DNA of 64,000 nt, from the NCBI RefSeq assembly GCF_004027225.2, contig NC_046358.1, positions 8,277,284 through 8,341,283 of the forward strand. The letters are read 5' to 3'. This DNA comes from Strigops habroptila. Lineage: Eukaryota > Chordata > Aves > Psittaciformes > Psittacidae. Shown here piece by piece: positions 13,401 to 25,400 of this stretch; positions within the stretch are counted from its first letter, which is position 1, and every line of letters starts with the position of its first letter. The notes below the pieces were generated by a model that made no database searches, was not told the DNA's origin, and worked only from the letters and a program-made list of their open reading frames with translations. The position numbers and the translations under genes are program-made.

Positions 13401-16400
13401 TAAAACTCCATTAGTAACAATGTTTTCAGGAGGATCCGGACTAAAAGACAAAATGGAAAACAATCAATTCAAAACTCACGCTTTTTTCTGTTTGGTTGGG
13501 TTTTTTGACTCTGCTTTAATCATAATTTCATTATCTTTAAAAATCCATCTTTGAACAGGCAGTATGGGCAAACAACATCAAAAATTCTACATGGACATTC
13601 AATCCGATTTGCCTCTCGCAGGCTTCAGTCTGAAATTTAAACTGTTTATGGAGATCCGCTGAGCAGAAGAGCTCCTCACTTACCAGACACGGTCATTTTC
13701 TGACAATGACACATTTGCTGAAGCAAATTTACACAGGGATGGCATAATTACAATTACAATATTGCCCCATATTGCTCAGTTCAAACCTGGGGGATCAGAG
13801 CTGTAAAGCTGGTGAATTTATCCAACATGCCATAAGAAAAATAAAAAGGAAAAAATATTATTATTCACTTTATAAATCAACAGCAGCATTAGGACTGATT
13901 TACATGCCCATTCTCTCCATTAACTGTACAGTCAGCACAGAAACACAGTAAAAAAAATTTAATCTATTCCCACGACTAATCCAAATTTCAAGTATCATTT
14001 CCCCATTGTTATGACAAAGCAAGCAACTGGGATCTCACAGTCAGCAGCAAGAGGGGTTTGAAACTTAAAACTACCTCCTGTCAGAATGCCCCTTGCAGCC
14101 TGGTGAGCAGCAGCCATCAGGGACATCTCTGTGCTAGATTCTCCATGTGTCTGGATGCCCGGTGTAAACGCACACACATCATGCACTCTCATGCACACCT
14201 TCTCCACTAAATGCCTTGCACAAGCATCTCCTGAACACCCAAAGTTCCCCTCTATTATATTCACCCAGTGACAGCGTTAGAGGGCTGCAAGTATAAACTG
14301 ATGTTTTTTGTCAGCAACATTTTGTCTCTGGCTTACATTTCTGTTGATCACCTATTTGACCTTACACACCTGCTCTCCATTGTGAATTCAACCTCCAGCT
14401 CCTCTTTTCCCTGCAAAATAAAATGAAGGCTGTCACTGCAGGTTGGTCCTCTTGTGATCAGAGATACCCTACAGGAATCTGTGCTCTTCAGAGGCCTCTC
14501 TATAAACCAGTGCCCACCTTTTGTTGCTGCACATGTGACATTTGATTTTCTTTGTGTTGTACATGTTATACTTGCAGTGCCCCGTGCTTCTAACATCGTA
14601 TGTATACACTCCTAGTTTAGACCTTGCAGAACAAATGTAATACGTACTCCAGGGCCCTTTGGTGGTTGCTCCCCCTTTCTGCAAACATAGGTTCACCCCT
14701 CTCTGTTTCACAGGTCAGCCACAATTCCCATTTCCCTTCCCCTCCCACAAGCTCTCACAGTCCCCACTGATCCTCAGCAAGAGCAAGGTTGGATTTCTCT
14801 GGTGCATCCAAATCATCCTGTCCCTTTCCCAGCCCTCACCCACAGCCTGTGCAGATGTGCCTGGCAGCACATGAGCGTGGTGGCACACTTGGGCATATGA
14901 AGCCCAGGATGCTCTGGAGGGTGTGCTTTGGTTTGGTGGGATCTGCACAGATAGATTCATTGCATCCTCAGACTTAATCTTTGTCTTTTGTAATTGCCTC
15001 CCCCTGAGATTTTCTTCCTCTTTTGTAGGTTTTGTGCATTATCTTGTTGCCCTCCTAGTTTGAGCAGTAAGGAACAGTTTCAAGGCTGGGTTGGACGGGC
15101 CTTGAGCAACCTGATCTAGTGGAAGGTGACCCTGCCCATGGCAGAGGTTTGGAACCAGATGATATTAAGGTCCTTTCCACCTCTAATCATTCTATGACTC
15201 TATGAAAATACAGCATGGAGGGGCAGCCTTTCTGAAACAGGTATTAAATCAATTCAACACTCACTCAAGTATTTTTAGGCCTAAACACTTCCCTTAAAAT
15301 TTCAGCATAAAGTTGTCTCAACCATATATAAAGAAGACCTGCTGAAAATTCAATTTTTTTAATAGTTCAGCTGTGCAAGGTATGTTATCTTCATTTTCCA
15401 AATAAGCTGGATGTCACATTGGGTTTGCAGTTTAGGACTGCCGAACGTAACATTTAGCTCAGAAACACCAGCTCCAACTACAAAACACGTTTCATATTTT
15501 GACATCAAGGACAGCAGCCAATCAAGTCTAATAACTTTGGCCAACTCTGTCTGTAGAAGCAGAACCCAAAACCTGCTGTAGGTACAAAAGTAACACTTGG
15601 CATCAACCACTGAAACAGATGGACATACTCAGTTGGCTGAATGGATAGTAAGAAAGGCTTTTATATGGGACACATAAAAGAAAAGCTGAGATAACCACAT
15701 TCTCACCTGACCACATCCCCTTAGCTTTGCCCTTGAATTTTATCCATACCTGAGGATTCAGCTGGAAAGATAGCTGAATGTTTTCTCCAAGCTGGATTTT
15801 GGAGACATCAAAGAAAACAGTGAGGAGATGGTCATCTTCAGTTGTGTTGTCCTCATCACAAACTTTTAGCTCCAGAATGTTCTGGGATCAAAAGAGCAAA
15901 CAAGAAAAAAAATTATAAGGTTTAACAAACAAGCTACAGAGATTTCATTTTAGCTGAAAGAACTTGGGAAAGAAGTTAAAAAATGAAAAAAATAAAACTT
16001 TTGCAGTTGCTCTCTACAGATTCTGTTGGCTATGCAGACAGATACAGTCTTATCCAACCATGAAAAGCTAAATACCTACAGTAAGAGAGTGTGAATACTT
16101 CAGCAGGGAATTCAGAAAGACCTGCAGAGTGGAAGGGCTATATTGTAGTTTGATATTGGTAAGACTACCTGTTATAGATCGCCACGATCCTACCTTAACC
16201 TGGCTCTGAATTGTGAAGTGGAAGGTTTCATTCCATGTTGGGTTCTTGTTGTTCTGGACTGTCTTGGTGCGGAAATGCTGAACAGAAGCTGTTGGCAGGC
16301 TCAGGCTCACGTAGCAATCAGACTGGGTAACTGTTGAAGACAGGGAAAGTGTGAAAGCACTGGACCAATTAAGCATATCTAGTACCCCACAAGGTGTTGA

Positions 16401-19400
16401 ATTTTTAAGCTCACTACACAGGACAATATGCAGAATGCAGACCAGGATGCCAGCTAAGGTACCTTGAAGCCAGTGCTAGACAACCAGATTGGTTTACTCT
16501 TTGTGTAAGCCCAGCAGTTTGCTCTGCTTGAGAACTACTTCTTTTAATTGCTGGAAAACCAATAAACATTCAAAATATGCAGTTCCATTACATTCCTTTT
16601 CCAAGTGATACATAGCTACCGTCTATTTATATCAGACTTCAAAGGGCTTCCACAGGTAGGCATAAACATGCCTTAATGTTTATGGTGTCGTTCTGGCTGT
16701 ATCTGGCTGATCTGTCTTGTCTACTTTCTGGAGCATCCTTTCTTTCTCTACCACATCTGGATGCCAGTTCAGGGGAGGCACGAGCTCATTGCACTGAAGA
16801 TTCCCATGAAGCTCCATTGTGTCACAGAAAGCAGGTCTTCCGGCAAGTCACCTGATCTCAGTCTGTTTTCTTCCCTTTTGGAAAGTTAAAGAAGGGAACA
16901 TACCTGCACACCATAAAGCTCAACAACAGAGCTTTTCAAGGCGGGGGGGGGGGGAAATCAAGAAAAAAGCCTTTCAAGAATAAAAAATTGATTCGCTGTG
17001 GAGATGAATTGCACTTAATCCTCTGTGAAGTGGATTAAAATAAGCACATAAAAGAAAAGCATTGAAATGCTGAACAGTTTCATGGTGTAACAGGTACTTT
17101 GAGAAGCAGATGTCCTGAGGCAAATTTTTCACCAGTAAAGCTGTATTAAAAATGTTGCTTAATATCACTATTTTCACCTTCATCTCTGTGCCTTGGCCAG
17201 AGTGATAAAAGTATTTTATGTGCACACTTTATGTGCAGGTGAAAGCTTATCTATGCTTCCCAGCACAGAGAGAGTTGACGTTGCTTCTTTGCACAAGGTT
17301 GCATTGCTTTGCTGTTTCAACTAGAGGCGTGTTCAGGTCATAACATTCATCTATTAATTTTAATGTTTCCAGATGCAGGGAGGGCATCTTTAATGTTTTT
17401 ATTTTCCTTTCTTCCCTGAAGAGGCCAGTTGCAAAGTTTGTCTTCCCACCTGAGCTCCATCATAGCTGATGGATGTTCAGGCCAAAGCTTCGGTGTGAAA
17501 CAGTAGTTAGCAGCAGTCTGCAGGGCTACATCATCAACAAGCACTTTCATTCTGAGGTCAGAACAATCTGCTCGCAAATACGTTTTGTCATCATTATTAG
17601 GAAATAAAAGACAAATGTGAATCATGAGATTAACAATCCTGTGGACCCACACTCAAAAGTCAGGGATGATCACTCGGCAGAACAAGATCTGTTAGTTAGG
17701 GACGACAACCTACTCTAGTGCCAAAGATAGCATGGGGGAGTATTGCTCATAAATGCCAATCCCATCATTAGCATTGTAGTTCCTCTAGTTGTAATGAACG
17801 CCACCTACTCAAGCACTCCTGCCATTGCATAGCAGACACACCTTCATCTGCATAGGCTTGTGTCTTGTCCCACTCAGTTTTACTGGTAGACCTGGCTTTT
17901 GGAAACAGAATAATCCACTTGGCCCTTTATTGCACTCCTGTGTAACTGAAGAATTAACAAAGCCAAACTTTATTTTTTCCCCTAACTCTCCTGTGACATA
18001 AGTCATTTTTGTTCAAGTAACTGAATGAAAAAAGAGTCACCTTGGTGAAGGTAGTTGTGGTATATACAAAGATATATAAATTCTAAAAAAAATTATCAAA
18101 ACACATGGAAATGACCTGAGCTTCTAACAGTCCTAATAGCTCCCAAACTTCTGTATGCATACAGGAAATATCCATATAAAAGTATTTTTTGGCTCTTGGA
18201 AAGTCCAGACTGATATTAGCACAGACTAATACCAGTCTGCTGACTGCTGTCAGCTCTTGTCCCCACTAGGAAGAAGGTCAGAAATGGCCAGATGCATAAG
18301 TCTGTGAGTCATCCAAAGTTTATGTCATTGACATTTCCCAGATAGCAATATATGCTCTGCCTATGTCTGTTGCAAAGAGCAAAGTATTATTTCAAAACTC
18401 CATCAATCTTTTTTCTGTAAGTGATCACTCTCTGCTTTTGCACGGTATCATATGCCTTTAAGAAATAACTACTTAGTCAGCAGAGCCCTGACCTCATTTA
18501 GATCTCTGACTTTTGCTGGGGGACTTCTGACAACACCACTAAACAAGCATGGTTCCTACTTCCCATCTGCAAAATGTGTTTGGTGATGCCTTTTGCACTT
18601 CAGAAGTGTCCTCGGAAGCGTGATTACCTCTTGTTCATGACGTATTTTCCAGTTGATATGAGGGAGGCACTTACAACACCCAGGAACCCTTTTTACATAT
18701 CTCGGATAACTCAGGCCAGTATGTTGCACAACCAGCTCCAGGTTCAAGCAGATGTGAGAACTGGCACTCCACAGCATATCCTGTGCCCAAGCAGGTTGGT
18801 CACACCACAATATCCCATTGCGTTGTATCAAGTGCCTTTCCACATAGACATACAAAGGTTCCCATTGCCAGCCACATGCAAGCAAATGATCATTACCCTG
18901 GTACGTAAGCCTAACCACCACCTAACTACAACAATTATGCTCAAACATGATACACACCGCAGAGCTTCACAGCAGGGACCTGTCATGTCCCTCCCCTCGA
19001 CCACAACACGTGAGCAGCTGTCAAACATGCTCGGGGTGGCAGCCATGGTATCACTGTGGGGCAACATCCTGCCAAAAGTAGGTGTGGCATCAAGTGTTTA
19101 TGAAAGCATGGTCTCTTCGTCCAGTTATTACACTAAGTTTCTAATTATCTTCCAGGGTAATAGCAGGACCGGATCATAATTGTGCTGTACCATTAAAAAG
19201 CATTACAGCAACATGACCCATACTAAAAAACTCCATGTTGCATCCCAAACTGCAGGGCACCAGCTGTTCTGGCTCAAGCTAACATCTCACCTGCCTCATA
19301 GACAGCTCAAATTCGAACAGGACTAAATGCAAATGTTTTCATTTTAATTCTACCCCTTTTTGATGCTAACAGAAGCAACCTCCAGACCTTGTAACCTAGG

Positions 19401-22400
19401 TAGAAACCTGGACATCTTTTTCCTCTTGGACTGCCTTTAAGTGCTTACATTGAGTCTGTTTCTAGGGGCTAGATTTTCTTCATGACTGTTGGGGTATAGT
19501 TTATCTTATTGTGCTGAAAGAATCTGAACCAAGATTGTGGTCTCAAACACCGTTTGCCACGACCATTTCCTTGATCATTTCTCCCTGCACTCAGATACAT
19601 TCGTGTCACTAAACATAAACTATAACCACCAATTGAGAAAAGCATTTTTCTTCTTTCTCCCACATTGTGGAGCTGAACAGAGATCTGGCTGAGGGTGGGT
19701 GGACAGTCAGTCAGTCATTGCTCTTTTCTAGAGTGAAGCATATTAGATAATTTTGATCATTGGAACTTTTAATATTCTTTTTTTAAATAAATAAAAAAGT
19801 ACTTAAAAATATGTTAAATTCAACATCTCCCTTCTCAAGGCCCTTCACAGTCAGACTGTCAGCATTCATTCAGTCCTGGGAGATCAGTTCCTGCTTCCAG
19901 GGAACATTCAACATTTATCCCCTAAAATAGCTAAACTTCAGTAAAAAGCTTTCACACTTTATCCCACCCTGCCCTTCACATTGGGTGGAGCATGCTCCTA
20001 GTATCCCTACAACAGTATCACTAGTCTCATTTACATCCCTGCTTCAAAATTCCATTTGCTGAGATCTAGCTAAATAACCTTACTTCCCCCCAACCCCCAT
20101 TTTCTCTTTATCAGTCCATATCCTCTAATTTTATAATGAGATTTCAAGCAGCACCTAGAACAATAGGCTGTTGGTGAGTAATTGCAACTGCTTAAATGGT
20201 GAAGTAAGCAATAAATAATGATGAAACAATAACAATAGTGCAAGAACAGAACAGCAGAGGAAGCCTGCGGGTTCCTGCAATAAGTATCACATTGGACCAT
20301 AGCTCCTCAAACAATAATGTATTTCACTGACTGTTTCTTCTGAGGATCTCAAAGGCCTAACCATGAACTGCTACTGCAATGCTGTAAAATATGGGGTTTG
20401 ATAAAAATATAAAACATACTTAATAATTTTATAAAAGACTGTACTCAAAATACTATAAGCCTTATATAAAAAAATCCAAACTTGGAATTTTCCAAAATTA
20501 ACAAGTCTAATTTAAAAAAAAAAAAAAGCTTCAAAAAAATCATTTTCTTACTAAAAAAATGCTGAAGAATATTTTTAACTCTACATCAGTCGAGGTCCAT
20601 TTAGCACAGGACCCAAAGGCAGTGGGTCTCTTGGATGTTTTCATGAAGCAGTGCTTGATGTCTTAAAACTCCTCAGCTCATCATCCTCGTGCAATTGCCT
20701 TAGCAGTCTGTTTTGTTTTCCTTTCCATTTGTTAATTCCACTTAATGATTTTATTTCTCTCCAGTATCTTCTTCTTTATCCCCTTTGTCTTTTCTGGGCA
20801 AGGGGTTTTGGTCCTGTTAAAGATGAACACCAGTGCCAGCAGAGAATATGCCCCACATTTAGCAGTGGGTGTATAAGTAAGAGTATAAGAGGGCAGGCAT
20901 CATATAATGCTCTCTCAGCTTTCATAGTTAAAGATTCAGAGACTTCCTAAGCCAAACTTCACTGGATTTTTCTTCTAGGAACTTGTCCAGTCTCTACCTG
21001 GAGCTCACAAACTTTTGGCATCTGTGATCTCCTGCCATGAGGAGTTCCCAAGCTGAATCACGTGCTGCAAAAGGACATGTCCTTCTGTTCTAGAGCTATG
21101 GTGATTGCCCAAGGACTATGAGAGGCTGAGCTTGAAATCTGAAATATTCTGCAGAGAAAGCTGTGTTCTTAAGGGTGGATTGTGTTGGTGCACATCCAAG
21201 TCTCACCCCCTCAGGGAGTCAGAATACAGATAGGACACACACCCAAATCTGGGAACTGGCAAGCGTTCAGAGGTCCAGGGGTATCAAGAGCCCCAGTGAG
21301 CCTTATGGGGACATAGGTGTGCTCAGTGGGAAGGGGGAATGTGAAGAATGCAAACAAGACCCTAAATTCAAAGGTGGTATCAATGTTATCAGCTATGCAT
21401 CTATGCACAAGTGTAAATTGGTGTTACACTTTACACACTGATGGATCAGTGGAAAGAAGAGACAGGACAGTGCAAGGGTACATTAAAAATATTCAGGATT
21501 TAAAAAGCAGAATGAAAATTGTCTTAGATGAAAATACTATCTTATGCACTGAACTTCCATTGAAAGTGTTGTATTATGTACTCCATGGGAGATGCTAGTG
21601 AGGCTTTGAGAGTTTATTGTTGTGGACTAATTTTCCCATCTCCATTACCTGGAAAATTAAGCAGATAGACCAATAACGAAGTTTACTTGCAGCACCAGGT
21701 TGAGAGGTTTCAACACTAGGTAAGTATTAAACAAAGTGATCCAAAAACTCAACAGAAACCTAATGCAAGAAGGGATCATGACAGGAGAAAATAGCAAAAT
21801 GGGATTGACTTCAGAAACAAAAGGAAGGGCGCAATTGGTGACAGACAGAATGAGCTGATATAAATTGTTAAAAATCTGTAAGATGCGTGAGAAATAGGTG
21901 ACACTTGACAGCCTGTTCTATCTAGAAAACTTTGCAGGAAAAGTGAGATGATAAAAACAGCTGGAAAATGAAGAATGAGGAAAAAAATAATCAGTGCTAG
22001 GAAAATGGTACTGAAAAGAAGGCTACACCACTGGTGACAGGGGTCCACATGCTTCTGGGTTTCCTAAGGCTGTGTCAAGCTGTTCTCTAGGAAACTAAAG
22101 ATGACTGAAACAACCCAACAATATTCTCCCAGTTTTACACAGAAACCAGTAAAATTTTGTACAAGTGGCACATTTTTTTATCTTAAGCCTCCCATTTTTC
22201 TGCTTCTAAGTGAAAGTCACATACAGTTACCAACATGTAATTTGCACTTTCACGTTGCCAGTGAGTTTAACCAGAGGTTAAATTCATTTATTAAAATATT
22301 TTAAATATAGTATTATCTTATATGATAACGAGTGTGTCATTGAAATATGTGACTTCTGCAATTCTGGCTGCATAGAAAACTAAGTCCTTAAATGGTTTAA

Positions 22401-25400
22401 AAGCAGATCTTTCTGGTAAATGCAATGGCAAATTTTCAACTCAGCAAAATCAAACGTTACTGGAATTAAGAAGCTGTCAATCAAAACCAGATCCAGCAAT
22501 TTAGTAAAAGCAAGGCAGTATCATGTCTGGTATGATTTTCTTTTCCTACATAATGAAAGTACCCAACAAGCAAAGCATTCACCTGTTGCAAATATTGGTT
22601 TTGTCTTGTTTGTGTAATTTTTTTCTCCTCAATATTTTGACTGATACTACCATTTCAAACAGATGATATCTTGGCAATGTTGACGGTGAATGTCTGCTAT
22701 TCTGTTTTGAAGGCAACATCCAGAATATGCTTCACAGTTTTAGACAGAAGAGCCTCAGCCCTGAAAGCCCGTGCTGTGGCTTTACCACTGCTCCGGACCC
22801 TCTGCCATGCTCCGAAAACACCTCTGTTATTCAATCTACTCTTTTAAGCAGCTTTACAGGCTGGTGGGACCTGTCCTGGACTGCAAAGCAGAAATGCCTG
22901 CAAATTTCAGTACCTGTCCCTTGCCATAGAAACTTTCTAGGTTAGGGAAGAACAGCATCAAAACATAGGAAACGCCCTTCAGAATATAAACAGTTTCCAG
23001 ACATACATAAAAAGCATTAATCTAGATGAGAAAGAGCTGGAGAGGAAGATTGGTAAGCTCATTATCAGGCAGGTGGTTTAATAAAACATGATTTTGTGGG
23101 GAGATATCTAAGGGCTGTAGTTTGTCGCGCCTTTTTCTTTCAGTTCAGAGTGCACGTTTGTACCTTCATTTAGGTTTTAGCTGTAGCAAGGGATTTCTTT
23201 CCAGCCTATAACTGAGCTTCAAATCTCCTTTCTGTGTTTTAGATGTAGTCCAGTGGGAAGGTTCGTACAGACTCTTCTTCCCCATACATTCAGCAACAAC
23301 AAAGCATCTCACTTAACAAAAATTGGAGTGAGAAACTCTTCATATACCTTTGGTATCTAAAGAAACTATAATAGAACTCAAAGCAAATCACTTTGGAAAG
23401 GCCCAAACAAATGTCTTGTCTTACACCATTTTAACTGAAGAAATTCAGTTTGGTCAGGTTCCTAGAGAAACTTCCTGGATCCAGACCTTCTTATATGTCT
23501 AAATGAATAAATGTAAGACAATCAATCAGTCATCTCCTTAGATTGGAGGTGACTCTCATTCACAGATTTTGTTCTGGTGCTTTGAAGCTCAGATGGATCA
23601 TTTATGGATCATTAATAAACTTTTACATAGTTATCGTTCCTGGACATTTTCTAAAAATAATGAAGAACGGAAAAAGCTGACACTGTGAGCCCCCAACGAA
23701 GTTTTGAAACATGGCTGTTTCTATGGCTGAATCAAATTTGACAGTCCATGAGAGATGTCACGTATGCAGTCCTGAGCTCACATAAAATATTCTGTGATAG
23801 GCCCAGAGATGCACAGGGTGGACATTGCTGTAAAAAGGAACTATAGAAAGAACTGCCCCATCTAAACTTCTTATTACAGCTTTCTCTGTGGATAAAATCA
23901 CCTTTTTTTGCAGATTCATATGTGAAAAATTTTATGCATTCTGTGCAAACATCTGAACTACATCTGGTGGCTAGACTTCAACATTGCACTGGCAAAGATA
24001 AAAGAATAAATAATATCTTCTACCTATGCTACCTCATCTTTAGCATACTGCAATTATGCATGTTGTCTCTCTTTTATAAATACTCTCAGTGTTTGTGACA
24101 CTTGGCTTTATTCTGAATAGTTTTACAAGCATGTTGATACTCCAGGGTCATAGCAAAGATACTCACACAAGTCTGCTTTCCTGGCATTTTTCATCCGTAT
24201 GATTTTTACAGTGAGCAAGTTGCATGGAGAGGGTTCTGTCTGTTGAACAGCATACAAAATGTGTGGGATGCGCATGCAGGGAGAAAGAACAGAAGCACAG
24301 TCAGAGATAGCATTGAATTAAGTGTTTCAGTTCCAATCGTCCAAGATGTTTCTGAACTGAGGTTCTTTCTTTTGCATTGTCTTCTCCTTCATCCCAGAAA
24401 GTTTGCAGCCAGGTGTGGCCAGAGAGCCAAAATGTACATTCCACCACAAACCAAACGTCTGATGTCCTCCATTTTCCATTCTGAAGAAATTTGAGGTAAC
24501 CCTTGACCTAAGGTGTCTGACTCTTGCAACCCAACAGCGAAAGGTATGATAGTGAGCTTTGCTGTGTTATTAATACAGCTGACACACACACATCTCAGTC
24601 TGTGCAAATTCAAAGGATGTTAAATATATCCACTATATTACACAACAAATAGCAAACAATCAAGCAGGGCAGGAATTAGTAACGATATCGTGGTGTAATG
24701 ATGCTGCTTGTCAGCTGGTTTATAGCTATGTAACTACATTGTTGTGTTTGACGTAGAGTAGTGCTGGCTCTCAGACAATGGAGACCTGAAAAATGTCTTC
24801 AAGAGATCTATCCCAAACTTCTCAGAAGGGGGAATGAAAGCAAGAACTCTGTAATTATTTCTCTCTGAGTAATTCAGCTCATCCAGTCTTCCTTTATGCA
24901 AAATTCACAGGGCAGTATCAATGGAAATCTTGGGAAACCACACAACCTTAAGTGGTTATCAAACCTGCCAGGAAACTGGTTTGATTTTGTCATTCTCTCC
25001 CATCCTAAGCAAGGATCAGACAAACATGGTGTTTAATCAAAAGAATGGGCGCTGAAGCTTTTATTCATTATTAAAGGGTAAAAGGAGGAAAATCTGCACA
25101 TTTAATGCTATAAATAAATAAAAAAATAGAACTCCAGACACCACCCAAACCAACCAAAACAACAAATAAACAAGAAAAAACAAACAAAACAAACCAACAA
25201 CCAAGAGGAGCAAAAAAAAAAGAGCAAAACTGCATAGTGATGCTACAGTTCATGCGCTCTACCTATTGAGCAGGGAATATTACTGCAACAAATACATAGA
25301 TCAATATATAACAATGTGTCACCATTCATTCCCTTATGTCCCAAAACACCCCCAAATTTTAAAAGAGCTGTATTTAACATCTCACATAATTTTAGTTTTC

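Noticed and set aside
20970-21110. Stretch that may be an ancient dispersed repeat
   Set aside because: It resembles decayed repeat text I have seen in amniote genomes, but I cannot name a family from sequence alone.
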